Origin: Lacrimispora sp. BS-2
Lineage (GTDB): Bacteria > Bacillota > Clostridia > Lachnospirales > Lachnospiraceae
Assembly (NCBI RefSeq): GCF_040207125.1
Contig: NZ_CP157940.1
Coordinates: 3,100,001-3,164,000 of the forward strand
Reading direction: 5' to 3'
DNA length: 64,000 bases
Below are positions 8,325 to 16,315 of this stretch, piece by piece; within the stretch, counting starts at the first letter, position 1, and every line of letters begins with the position of its first letter. A model generated the notes under the pieces. It saw only the letters and a list, made by a program, of their open reading frames with translations. It made no database searches and was not told the DNA's origin. The position numbers and the translations under genes were made by a program.

Positions 8325-8376
8325 AAAAAACATGGATAAGGAGTGATTTACAAACCATTCCTCATCCATGTTTTTT
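8325..8376. terminator. Bidirectional terminator
   Basis: AAAAAACATGGATAAGGA (8325-8342) pairs with TCCTCATCCATGTTTTTT (8359-8376), one G-U or A-C step aside. A/T runs on both flanks suit both convergent genes. Confidence 0.85.
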
Positions 8377-8393
8377 TATCCTGTGTTATAAAT

Positions 8394-8978
8394 CTATTGA
8401 TCTGACTCTGAGCTTTCAGTATCCGTCTCCTCATCCTCAGCGGTGGTCTCCATAATAACTGCACCTTCCTTTGGAACAATCTTTTCATCAGAACCCTTAG
8501 GGATGTCCATATCTACCAGCCAGTACTTCTTCTCATTCATCGCATAATCAGGCATCACGATAAGATGCATATCATATTCCTTGAAAAATCCGCCATAAGA
8601 AGTAGCGCTTGACTTTTCAAAGGAAAAATCCTGCATAGCCGCCTCATCGTTTATGTATCGAACCGCTGCATTAGCAAATACAACTGCTTCCTCAGGCGTG
8701 GTTCCTTCTTTTACAATCAGCGTCAAATCGATGCGTTTCTTTTCCGGATCTTCCTTTTCTACCATGTAATTGATGCTTAACGCCATAGGATATTCTTCGT
8801 TGTCTACGAATTCATCATCCATATCACTTCCAATCTGATCCCAATCCAGAACAATCCCCTGCTGAGTTTCAAAAACAGGCTCTGCAGGACCTCCGGAAGA
8901 AAGAATGTGGCTTTCCGTGCAGCCCGTCAGTAACATTGCCGACATTGCACATATCATAAGAGCTTTGTTCTTCATCAT
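8394..8978 (-). CDS. Putative lipoprotein
   Basis: 194-aa predicted lipoprotein: short basic N-terminus (MMKNK), hydrophobic stretch ALMICAMSAMLL and lipobox LTGC, so the mature chain starts at Cys around residue 20. The rest is acidic and ends in a low-complexity tail (TTAEDEETDTESSESDQ). I recognise no catalytic domain. AAGGAGG lies 5 nt before the ATG at 8978; the next ATG three bases on is equally possible. It is divergent from the BCCT transporter and both genes carry an ATGTTCAA-type motif just before the ribosome site. Confidence 0.8.
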   Translation of the reverse strand: MMKNKALMICAMSAMLLTGCTESHILSSGGPAEPVFETQQGIVLDWDQIGSDMDDEFVDNEEYPMALSINYMVEKEDPEKKRIDLTLIVKEGTTPEEAVVFANAAVRYINDEAAMQDFSFEKSSATSYGGFFKEYDMHLIVMPDYAMNEKKYWLVDMDIPKGSDEKIVPKEGAVIMETTAEDEETDTESSESDQ

Positions 8979-9321
8979 AATATCCTCCTTATTGAACATC
9001 TAACATTATATCGGATGTAATCCATTTTTTGTAGTGGTTTCTGCAAAATGTCAGAAAATCTTCACAAATACGTCAGTGTTTTTGTTGAAATCAATGCCTT
9101 GTTTTTCCTTTTTCATGCCATGTTCTTTTGACTTTATGATTTATTTTGAAAAGTGTTTTCTGCATATCCCTTATTATTGCGCAATTACTTCTCCATTAGA
9201 TCCAAACCATTTTGTTCAAATAATCTTCTCATTTAATTCTTGCATTTTCTGGTTATCCATGATATTATGTTCAATATCAATAATAATTTTATTTTTTTGA
9301 ACATTTTAGGAGGCTATGTAC
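8979..9321. promoter_or_regulatory. Divergent regulatory region, lipoprotein / BCCT transporter
   Basis: Noncoding stretch of 343 nt. For the BCCT gene TTGCAT (9240-9245), a 17-nt spacer and TATTAT (9263-9268) form a promoter. For the lipoprotein ATTATA at 9005-9010 is a minus-strand TATAAT. The heptamer TGTTCAA or its complement occurs four times (8992-8998, 9213-9219, 9268-9274, 9298-9304); ATGTTCAA (9267-9274) and TTGAACAT (9297-9304) could form a hairpin just before AGGAGG (9308-9313). A shared operator is possible. Confidence 0.5.
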
Positions 9322-10845
9322 ATGGACCACAATGAGAAAAAAGCTTTGTTTAAAAAGCTGGACTGGATAACGACCCTGATTCCTTTTATGAGCATCATTC
9401 TTTTATGCCTTGTTTTCACCATATATCCCGGTAAATCTGCAGATACTCTGGCAGCTATCCGGTCTTTTTTAGGCGATGAGCTGGGTAGTTACTACCTAAT
9501 TATCGGACTTTTTACCTTCTTGTGCTCCCTGTATATAGCTTTTTCCAAATACGGTACCATCAAGCTTGGAAACCTGGAAAAACCCCAATATTCAAATTTC
9601 AAATGGGGTACTATGATGTTTACTGCCGGTCTGGCTGCCGATATCCTCTTCTATTCCCTTTGTGAATGGATCCTCTACGCAGGAGAACCTCATATCACGG
9701 ATCTGGGAGCCATGCAGGATTGGGCTTCCACCTATCCTCTGTTTCACTGGGGCCCTATTCCCTGGAGCTTTTATGTGATATTGGCCGCAGCATTCGGCTT
9801 CATGCTCCATGTTAAAAAACGGACAAAGCAAAAATACTCGGAAGCCTGCCGCCCCCTTTTAGGGAAGCATGTAGACGGCATTTGGGGAAAGCTTATTGAC
9901 CTGGTTGCCGTATTTGCTTTACTGGCCGGCACTGCAACCACATTTTCCCTGGCAACTCCCCTTCTTTCCATGGCCATCAGCAGGGTGACCGGCCTGCCGG
10001 AATCCAGTTTATTGACCATTGCAATCCTGGTCATTATATGCATCGTTTATACTATTACGGTTTATTTCGGTATGAAGGGCATTGCAAAGCTGGCTGCTTC
10101 CTGTACATACCTGTTCTTTGGTCTGCTTCTCTATGTACTGATCGGCGGAGGAGAAGCCAGATATACCATTGAAACAGGGATCACCGCAGTGGGTAATCTA
10201 ACGCAGAACTTTATCAGCCTGTCCACCTGGACCGATGCCCTGCGTACCTCCTCCTTCCCGCAGAACTGGACCATCTTTTATTGGGCTTATTGGATGGTAT
10301 GGTGTGTCGCCACTCCTTTCTTTATCGGGGCCATCAGCAAAGGGCGGACCATTAAGCAGACCATCCTTGGAGGATATTTCTTTGGAATCTCAGGAACTTT
10401 TACTTCCTTTATTATATTAGGAAATTACAGCCTTGCCCTTCAGACAAAGGGAGTGCTGGATGTGATGGGCATTTATTCGTCCACAGGAGACTTGTACCAG
10501 ACGATCATGGCAATCCTTGAGACCTTGCCATTTGCAAAGCTGGGGCTGATCCTTTTAGCAATTACCATGGTGGCTTTTTATGCAACCAGCTTTGATGCCC
10601 TGGCCCTGGTGGCTTCCACTTACTCCTATAAGGAGCTTCCCGAGGATGCTGAACCGGATAAACATGTAAAGCTGTTCTGGTCCGTGCTATTAATGCTGTT
10701 TCCCATCGCTCTTATATTTTCCAGGAATTCCATGACCAATCTGCAAACGGTTTCCATCATTGCAGCATTTCCTATCGGAATTATCATACTCCTGATTATT
10801 TTCAGCTTTTTTAAAGATGCAAAGGAATATTTAAACCAGCAATAA
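9322..10845 (+). CDS. BCCT family betaine/carnitine/choline transporter
   Basis: Membrane carrier of the betaine-choline-carnitine family, 507 aa with about twelve membrane segments. Family marks include FKWGTMMFTAGLAADILFYS, the Trp-rich segment WTIFYWAYWMVWCVATPFF and FIGAISKGRTIKQ. It would import quaternary ammonium compounds either for osmoprotection or for carnitine/choline metabolism; the sequence does not let me choose. ATG at 9322 lies 8 nt after AGGAGG; an in-frame ATG at 9316 is too close. No choline or carnitine catabolic genes are adjacent. Confidence 0.9.
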   Translation: MDHNEKKALFKKLDWITTLIPFMSIILLCLVFTIYPGKSADTLAAIRSFLGDELGSYYLIIGLFTFLCSLYIAFSKYGTIKLGNLEKPQYSNFKWGTMMFTAGLAADILFYSLCEWILYAGEPHITDLGAMQDWASTYPLFHWGPIPWSFYVILAAAFGFMLHVKKRTKQKYSEACRPLLGKHVDGIWGKLIDLVAVFALLAGTATTFSLATPLLSMAISRVTGLPESSLLTIAILVIICIVYTITVYFGMKGIAKLAASCTYLFFGLLLYVLIGGGEARYTIETGITAVGNLTQNFISLSTWTDALRTSSFPQNWTIFYWAYWMVWCVATPFFIGAISKGRTIKQTILGGYFFGISGTFTSFIILGNYSLALQTKGVLDVMGIYSSTGDLYQTIMAILETLPFAKLGLILLAITMVAFYATSFDALALVASTYSYKELPEDAEPDKHVKLFWSVLLMLFPIALIFSRNSMTNLQTVSIIAAFPIGIIILLIIFSFFKDAKEYLNQQ

Positions 10846-10872
10846 AGGTAGTCAGGCAACTTCAAAGACAAG

Positions 10873-10921
10873 AAAATCCGCATTGAAATGACTTATTATA
10901 AGCCTGATCAATGCGGATTTT
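10873..10921. terminator. Bidirectional terminator, BCCT / licD
   Basis: AAAATCCGCATTGA (10873-10886) pairs with TCAATGCGGATTTT (10908-10921), followed by T residues. Confidence 0.85.
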
Positions 10922-10947
10922 TATATTGCATCTTCTAATAGCTGCAT

Positions 10948-11787
10948 TTAGTGATATATTTTAATTTCCATGCTGGAATGGGAGGGCACCCGTTGCCCCT
11001 CCGGAGGAAGTTTCTTATAATCACCGTAGATCCAGGTAAGAACCTCATGCCAGCCCTTTGGGGCCATCAGCCTGGTATCTTCGAACTCCAGATCAACGGT
11101 TTCTTCACACCATTCCTTTTTCAGCGTCACATAAAGATAATCCGGCTGGTAGTTGCTGTAATACCTGAGGCTGCTTTTTCCCTTCTGATCCTTGACCGCT
11201 GTCATATGCTGCAGCTTTCTCAAGATTTTCATTGGAATCAATTTTCCCAAAGCTGACAGCCCGCCGACAGCGATTTTATTAACCAGGCTGTACTTCTTAA
11301 AATCCAGCCGGTAACGGTGGCCCATGGCCATACCGTAGATCACGGTATGAAGAAGGCGGGTAATTGCAGAAGCTGCCTTGCCTTCAGGAAGCTCATCAAT
11401 GGTGAATAAGTCTACCCACAGATGGTTTAATCTCCCTTCATAAAACCTCATCTCTTCCGAGTCTTCATGCGTCTGGCTGTTTTTATATATGATCCTTGTT
11501 GCAAAATCATAAAAAGCGGTTCCGCCTCTTAAATCCTTTGGTTCAAGAAGTTCCATTTCTTCCGGAAGTTCCCGGCGCACTACCTTTAAAAAAGCATCAT
11601 AATTGGAACGGGTAAATGCTACATCCGCGTCATCATCCCAGGGAATAAAGCCTTTGTGCCTTACCGCGCCTAATAACGTTCCTGCATCCAGAAGATATTT
11701 AATCTTGTATTTCCGGCAGATACGGTCAATTTCCTTTAAAATAGCCAGGTTCGCCTGATGTACCTCCGTTAAATCGTATTCCTTCAT
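10948..11787 (-). CDS. LicD family phosphotransferase
   Basis: 279-aa cytosolic LicD-family protein, a nucleotidyltransferase-fold enzyme that in characterised members transfers phosphocholine or another phospho-substituent to surface glycans. The signature is clear near residues 30-50: LLDAGTLLGAVRHKG then FIPWDDDADVAF with the catalytic D-D-D/D pattern. ATG at 11787 follows GAGGAA; the frame extends to 11820 only through a repeat hairpin. It is the last gene of the minus-strand glycan cluster, downstream of rfbH, with about 100 nt of hairpin repeats between. Cofactor and acceptor are unknown. Confidence 0.85.
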   Translation of the reverse strand: MKEYDLTEVHQANLAILKEIDRICRKYKIKYLLDAGTLLGAVRHKGFIPWDDDADVAFTRSNYDAFLKVVRRELPEEMELLEPKDLRGGTAFYDFATRIIYKNSQTHEDSEEMRFYEGRLNHLWVDLFTIDELPEGKAASAITRLLHTVIYGMAMGHRYRLDFKKYSLVNKIAVGGLSALGKLIPMKILRKLQHMTAVKDQKGKSSLRYYSNYQPDYLYVTLKKEWCEETVDLEFEDTRLMAPKGWHEVLTWIYGDYKKLPPEGQRVPSHSSMEIKIYH

Positions 11788-11880
11788 GTTTCCTCTTTTC
11801 CGCCCACGTTCTTTGGGCATAAAGGTATACCCGCAGGGTGTTTCCTCTTTTCCGCCCGAGCTTCCTGGGCATAAAGGTAT
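11788..11880 (-). repeat. Tandem double-hairpin element before licD
   Basis: Two copies of one unit (11788-11841 and 11840-11880). Read on the minus strand it is ATACCTTTATGCCCA, 5-7 variable bases, then GGGCGGAAAAGAGGAAAC. The GCCC/GGGC arms pair, and ACACCCTGCGGGTAT forms a second hairpin. The GAGGAA of the proximal copy is the licD ribosome site. Related copies lie at 13236-13267 and 18376-18415. Confidence 0.75.
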
Positions 11881-11888
11881 AAAACCTT

Positions 11889-13229
11889 TTACAGGCTCAG
11901 TGCCTCCTTAATGGTCTTTGCCATAAAGTCGATCATTTCATCAGTCATTCCCGGATACACTCCTACCCAGAAGGTATCCTCCATGATCCGGTCGGTATTA
12001 GTCAGCTGTTGGGCAATCCGGTATCCTTTCCCGGACTCTCTCATCTGGTCAAAACAAGGGTGTTTTGTCAAATTACCGGCAAAAAGCATCCTTGTCTGAA
12101 TGCCCTTGGATTCCACATACTGTACCACCTGATTCCTGCTTACGCCTTCCCTGCAGGTTATCAAAAAGCCGAACCAGCTTGGCTTGGAGCCCGGGCAGGC
12201 CTCAGGAAGGATCAGCTTGTCAGAAACCTCTTCCAGACCTTTGTAAAGGCGGTCAAAATTATGGCGTCTTCTCTCCACAAAAGATGGGAACTTTTCAATC
12301 TGGGCGCATCCAATGGCTGCCTGCATGTCAGTGGCTTTTAAATTGTAGCCAAAATGGGAGTAAACATATTTATGGTCATAGCCAACAGGAAGTTCCCCGT
12401 ACTGGCGGTCAAACCGGTGTCCGCATAAGTTGTCACGTCCGGAAGGACATACACAGTCACGTCCCCAATCCCGGAAAGAACGGATAATTTTATTTAACAG
12501 GGAGTTGTTCGTATAAACCGCGCCTCCCTCTCCCATTGTCATATGGTGAGGCGGATAAAAGCTGGAGGTTCCTATATCACCGATGGTACCGGAGAAACGT
12601 TCTTCCCCATCTATCGTATAAGTTGTTCCCAGGGCATCACAGTTATCCTCTACAAGCCACAACTGGTACTTATCACAGAATTCCTTAACCGCGGAAAGGT
12701 CAAAGGGATTTCCCAGAGTATGGGCAATCATAACTGCCTTGGTCTTTTCAGAACGGGCAGCTTCAAGCATATTCACATCAATGTTATACTGAGGGATGGT
12801 AACATCCACAAATACGGGAACCGCCCCATACTGGATCATCGGTGTCACTGTAGTAGGAAATCCGGCTGCTACGGTGATCACTTCATCACCGCGTTTTATC
12901 TGGCGTTCCTTTAAAAGCGGCGATGTGAGGGCCATAAATGCTAGTAGATTCGCCGATGAACCGGAATTCACAAGGGAACAGAACCTGACTTTTAAATATT
13001 GTGCCAGCTTTTTCTCAAATTCATCAGTATACCGCCCGGATGTAAGCCAGAACTCCAAAGAGCTGTCCACCAGGTTCACCATTTCCTGATGATCGTATAC
13101 ACGGGAAGCGTAAGAAATCCGGTCTCCTTCCTTAAACGGAGCCTTCTGATTGTGGTAGGTGCTGCAGTATTCCTTTACCAGAGAAAGGATTTCCTCCCGC
13201 GCCTCTTTTTCTGTCTTGTTCTCAAACAT
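11889..13229 (-). CDS. rfbH: CDP-4-keto-6-deoxy-D-glucose 3-dehydrase
   Basis: 446-aa iron-sulfur, PMP/PLP-dependent C3 dehydrase (E1, AscC/RfbH type) acting on CDP-4-keto-6-deoxyglucose in 3,6-dideoxyhexose synthesis. It has the aminotransferase fold of DegT/DnrJ proteins (NSGSSANLLAFMAL; VEDNCDALGTTY), but the usual PLP lysine is replaced by histidine in SSFYPPHHMTMGEGGAV, the hallmark of E1. Cysteines in RDCVCPSGRDNLCGHRF match the [2Fe-2S] ligand pattern C-x-C-x7-C. It is in a cluster with rfbF and rfbG; the E3 reductase partner is not present in this window. Confidence 0.93.
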   Translation of the reverse strand: MFENKTEKEAREEILSLVKEYCSTYHNQKAPFKEGDRISYASRVYDHQEMVNLVDSSLEFWLTSGRYTDEFEKKLAQYLKVRFCSLVNSGSSANLLAFMALTSPLLKERQIKRGDEVITVAAGFPTTVTPMIQYGAVPVFVDVTIPQYNIDVNMLEAARSEKTKAVMIAHTLGNPFDLSAVKEFCDKYQLWLVEDNCDALGTTYTIDGEERFSGTIGDIGTSSFYPPHHMTMGEGGAVYTNNSLLNKIIRSFRDWGRDCVCPSGRDNLCGHRFDRQYGELPVGYDHKYVYSHFGYNLKATDMQAAIGCAQIEKFPSFVERRRHNFDRLYKGLEEVSDKLILPEACPGSKPSWFGFLITCREGVSRNQVVQYVESKGIQTRMLFAGNLTKHPCFDQMRESGKGYRIAQQLTNTDRIMEDTFWVGVYPGMTDEMIDFMAKTIKEALSL

Positions 13230-13235
13230 TCTATA

Positions 13236-13267
13236 TTTTCCTCTTTCCTGCCAATGTTTTTTGGGCA
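13236..13267 (-). repeat. Hairpin element before rfbH
   Basis: On the minus strand TGCCCAAAAAACATTGGCAGGAAAGAGGAAA, here cited by its arms GCCCA/TGGC and its GAGGAAA tail, matches the licD-leader unit. It fills most of the rfbG-rfbH gap and supplies the rfbH ribosome site. Confidence 0.6.
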
Positions 13268-13276
13268 GAGCCCGTA

Positions 13277-14353
13277 TTAATTGAAAAATTCCTTTATCTG
13301 CAAGTCCATGAATGGCAGCATATCTGCCTTATCCAAATAGGCCTTGGTCCATTCCACGGTCTTTTCCACCGCTTCCTTTACTCCATATCTGGGACACCAG
13401 CCAAAAATACTCTTGATCTTGGAACAGTCTAACTTTAAGAAGTTGGCTTCATGAGGGCCTCCTTCAAACTTGTCTATCCACTTTATTCCCTGGCCCCAGG
13501 CCTCACAGAACAAATCTGCCAGCTCTCCTGTAGTCACGCAGTCTCTGTCATCAGGGCCTACGTTATAATATCCCTGGAACTTTGAATCCTTATACTGCTC
13601 CATTGCAATCGTCATATAAATAGCCAAAGGTTCCAGCACATGCTGATACGGCCTTGTTGAATGGGGATTTCTTACGATGATGTCCTGCTCTGCCGCTGCC
13701 GCCCGGATACAGTCCGGAATGATTCTGTCATTGGCAAAATCCCCTCCTCCGATCACATTGCCTGCGCGGGAGGTGGAAATGGACACATGTCCGTCGGAAA
13801 AAAAGGACTTGGCATAGCTGTGGGTCACCAGCTCAGAACAGGATTTACTGTTGGAATAAGGATCATAACCATCTAATGGGTCGTTTTCCCGGTATCCGTA
13901 CTCCCATTCCTTATTTTCATACACCTTATCCGTTGTAACATTTAAAAAAGATTTAACCGAAGGGGTCAGACGAATGCATTCCAGTACGTTGACCGTACCC
14001 ATGACGTTCGTCTCATAGGTGTAGACCGGATCCTTGTAGGAGTCCCTGACAATTGGCTGAGCAGCCAGGTGAAACACGATTTCCGGCTCCTCCTGTAAAA
14101 ACACTTTTTTTAAATGCTCCAAATCCCGGATATCCCCAATTACGGAATTTATGGTATCAGAAAGCCCCATTACTTCAAACAGGTTTGGGTCAGTGGAAGG
14201 CATGAGGGAATACCCCGTTACCGATGCACCGGCCTTTACAAGGAGCCGGCTGAGCCAGCTTCCCTTAAAGCCTGTATGCCCTGTGATCAGAACCTTTTTT
14301 CCTTTATAAAAATCACAAAATTCGTTCCACTTAATACTTGTCCAGCTTGTCAT
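13277..14353 (-). CDS. rfbG: CDP-glucose 4,6-dehydratase
   Basis: 358-aa NAD-dependent short-chain dehydrogenase/reductase converting CDP-glucose to CDP-4-keto-6-deoxyglucose. The Rossmann motif is GHTGFKGSWL (residues ~24-33). The catalytic T-D and YxxxK elements are visible in NVTTDKVYENKEW and YDPYSNSKSCSELV. Length is normal. GGGAG precedes the ATG. It starts one base after the rfbF stop, so translation is probably coupled, and it feeds rfbH directly downstream. Confidence 0.93.
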   Translation of the reverse strand: MTSWTSIKWNEFCDFYKGKKVLITGHTGFKGSWLSRLLVKAGASVTGYSLMPSTDPNLFEVMGLSDTINSVIGDIRDLEHLKKVFLQEEPEIVFHLAAQPIVRDSYKDPVYTYETNVMGTVNVLECIRLTPSVKSFLNVTTDKVYENKEWEYGYRENDPLDGYDPYSNSKSCSELVTHSYAKSFFSDGHVSISTSRAGNVIGGGDFANDRIIPDCIRAAAAEQDIIVRNPHSTRPYQHVLEPLAIYMTIAMEQYKDSKFQGYYNVGPDDRDCVTTGELADLFCEAWGQGIKWIDKFEGGPHEANFLKLDCSKIKSIFGWCPRYGVKEAVEKTVEWTKAYLDKADMLPFMDLQIKEFFN

Positions 14354-14354
14354 G

Positions 14355-15131
14355 TCATTTCTCCCAAATCTTCCATGGCGCCTGTCCGGACTGCCATAAA
14401 TCTTCCAGCTTCTTCATTTCCCGCTGAGTATCCATGCACTGCCAGAAGCCATTGTGATGGAAGCTCATAAGCTGCCCCTCTGCCGCCAGGCTCTGCAATG
14501 GTTCCCTTTCAAATACGGTGGTATCATCTTTTAAATAGGAAAATATCTCCGGATTTAAGATCATGAAGCCTCCGTTGATCAGGCTGTTATCCGCCTCGTC
14601 CTTTTCTCTGAAGGAACGGACCACATCGCCTTCGTCAATATCCAGAACTCCTTTTAGCTGGGCGATATTGACAGTAGTCATGGTAGCAGTTTTTCCATGG
14701 TCCTGATGGAATTTTAACAAAGCTTTTAAATCCACATCGCAGACTCCGTCTCCATAGGTCATCATAAAGGGCTCATCGCCGATGTAAGGCTGGATGCGCT
14801 TAATACGCCCGCCGGTCATAGTATTTAACCCCGTATCCACCAGGGTCACCTTCCATGGTTCCGAATAATTGTTATGTACCTCCATCTTATTGTTGGCAAG
14901 ATCAAAGGTAACATCTGACGTATGAAGAAAATAATCCGCAAAAAATTCCTTTACAACATACTGTTTATATCCAAGGCAAATAACAAAATCGTGAAAGCCA
15001 TATTGGGAATAATATTTCATAATATGCCACAAAATAGGCTTTTCTCCGATTTCAATCATTGGCTTCGGCTTTAAATGGCTCTGCTCACTGATCCTGGTAC
15101 CAAAGCCTCCCGCTAATAATACTACCTTCAT
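14355..15131 (-). CDS. rfbF: Glucose-1-phosphate cytidylyltransferase
   Basis: 258-aa nucleotidyltransferase making CDP-glucose from glucose-1-phosphate and CTP, the first step of the CDP-dideoxyhexose path. The signature is KVVLLAGGFGTRISEQSHLK at the N-terminus, with KPMIEIGEKPILWHIMKYYS, YGDGVCDVDL and NGFWQCMDTQREM as in RfbF. ATG at 15131 has GGAGG 8 nt upstream; an upstream TTG extension of five codons overlaps that site and is rejected. It precedes rfbG with a 1-nt gap. Confidence 0.93.
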   Translation of the reverse strand: MKVVLLAGGFGTRISEQSHLKPKPMIEIGEKPILWHIMKYYSQYGFHDFVICLGYKQYVVKEFFADYFLHTSDVTFDLANNKMEVHNNYSEPWKVTLVDTGLNTMTGGRIKRIQPYIGDEPFMMTYGDGVCDVDLKALLKFHQDHGKTATMTTVNIAQLKGVLDIDEGDVVRSFREKDEADNSLINGGFMILNPEIFSYLKDDTTVFEREPLQSLAAEGQLMSFHHNGFWQCMDTQREMKKLEDLWQSGQAPWKIWEK

Positions 15132-15154
15132 CACTTCATCCTCCAAATGTTCTT

Positions 15155-15937
15155 TTATTCATACTCTTTATATGCTTTCCGGTAAAAATACATCAACACC
15201 TTTACAACCGGTCCCGGCCACATCTTTGAAAACATATGGGCCTCTTCCCTGACACGGCTGTTGTCCGCAATACATGCCTTTGTCGTAGCCTCCCCGTGAA
15301 CCCTGTAATACAGGATCGGCTTTTCTACGCTGATAAAACGTCCCGGCAGCCCGGATAACTGATAAAGCGTGTCCCAATCCAGGGCAAACTGATAGGGAGA
15401 GGTGAAAAGAGATTCACCTAACCTTTCCTTATTATATGCGCATGCAGGACAGCAGATGGAATTGCCAAACATCAAAGCGCCTTTTTTAACCCAGGTCAAG
15501 TGGCTGATACGACGAAAACGCAAAGGAAGCCTGAGAAAACGTTTGATAAACTCCACCTTTTCAAAGACAGCGGGCTGATTCCCCCTGATTACTGTATATC
15601 CTCCCGTAAACAGCGTCATGTCCGGGTATTTTTCATAACATTCCAGAAGCTTCTTCACATAATCCTTCCGGTATAAATCATCCTGATGGGCGATGGTAAC
15701 AAAACGGGCGGAAGCCATATTATAGGCAAAGTTCCAGTCTTCCCGTATATTGCTTTTCCCATTCCGCACAAACAGCGGGACTTCATACTTGTCCGCCATT
15801 TTTTCAATATAAGGGCTGGGCGTTGATGTGCATATTATGACCTCCGATTTAACGCTTTGTTTCAAAAGAGAATGGAGGCAGGCTTCAAGATATGGCGAAT
15901 CCTTATATGCACAGACCGCAAATGCATGTGGTTTCAT
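15155..15937 (-). CDS. Family 2 glycosyltransferase
   Basis: 260-aa GT-A glycosyltransferase, cytosolic or membrane-associated. The N-terminal FAVCAYKDSPYLEACLHSLL, the DxD-like HQDDLYRKDY (about residues 88-97) and a later ALDWDTLYQL acceptor-side motif are typical GT2 features. It heads the rfbF-G-H-licD cluster, 23 nt before rfbF, so it probably adds a sugar to the same surface polymer. The sugar donor is unknown. AGGAG lies before the ATG, adjacent to a small structured leader. Confidence 0.85.
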   Translation of the reverse strand: MKPHAFAVCAYKDSPYLEACLHSLLKQSVKSEVIICTSTPSPYIEKMADKYEVPLFVRNGKSNIREDWNFAYNMASARFVTIAHQDDLYRKDYVKKLLECYEKYPDMTLFTGGYTVIRGNQPAVFEKVEFIKRFLRLPLRFRRISHLTWVKKGALMFGNSICCPACAYNKERLGESLFTSPYQFALDWDTLYQLSGLPGRFISVEKPILYYRVHGEATTKACIADNSRVREEAHMFSKMWPGPVVKVLMYFYRKAYKEYE

Positions 15938-15948
15938 ATTTTGTCTCC

Positions 15949-16026
15949 TAATAAATCAAACGGATATGCTTGCATATCCAGTTGACGCCCCATGAGGCGG
16001 GGCATTATTATCTGGCTATGATTATA
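15949..16026 (-). promoter_or_regulatory. Promoter and structured leader of the glycan cluster
   Basis: On the minus strand an extended -10 ATGGTATAAT (TATAAT = 16021-16026) is followed by a compact structure. TTATTA (16005-16010 by plus numbering) pairs with TAATAA (15949-15954) as a closing stem. It encloses GCCCC (15987-15991)/GGGGC (15999-16003) and the hairpin GGATATGCTTGCATATCC (15962-15979). The closing stem abuts the GGAG ribosome site of the GT2 gene, so translation control is possible. The rest of 16027-16315 shows nothing beyond an AT-rich promoter region for the HAD gene. Confidence 0.5.
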
Positions 16027-16315
16027 CCATAAAAACCGCAAAACATTCCACCATATTCATTATTTTGAAAGAATTTAACTATCAGGCTGTAAACCTGAAA
16101 TTTTTGCAGTATTTTGCAGAATGGAGAAAGAATTTTGTTTTATCAGAAAGGTTATATGTAAGGATTGTAAAAAGGATGGGAAGAAACCTGATGAAAGATA
16201 TGAAATCTGATGAAATTAGGGTTCTCCTGCCCCTCTTCATTGACGAACCGGCTTATTTAGGATAAGCTAAGTATAAGAACAAAAATACTTGACTAGATAA
16301 AGGAGATTACCTGCC

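Noticed and set aside
9034..9300. 88-aa hydrophobic open frame
   Set aside because: It covers the BCCT promoter, has no ribosome site, and its hydrophobicity comes from T-rich DNA.
16065..16265. 66-aa open frame with TTG start
   Set aside because: No ribosome site, no recognisable pattern, and it overlaps the AT-rich promoter region of the HAD gene.
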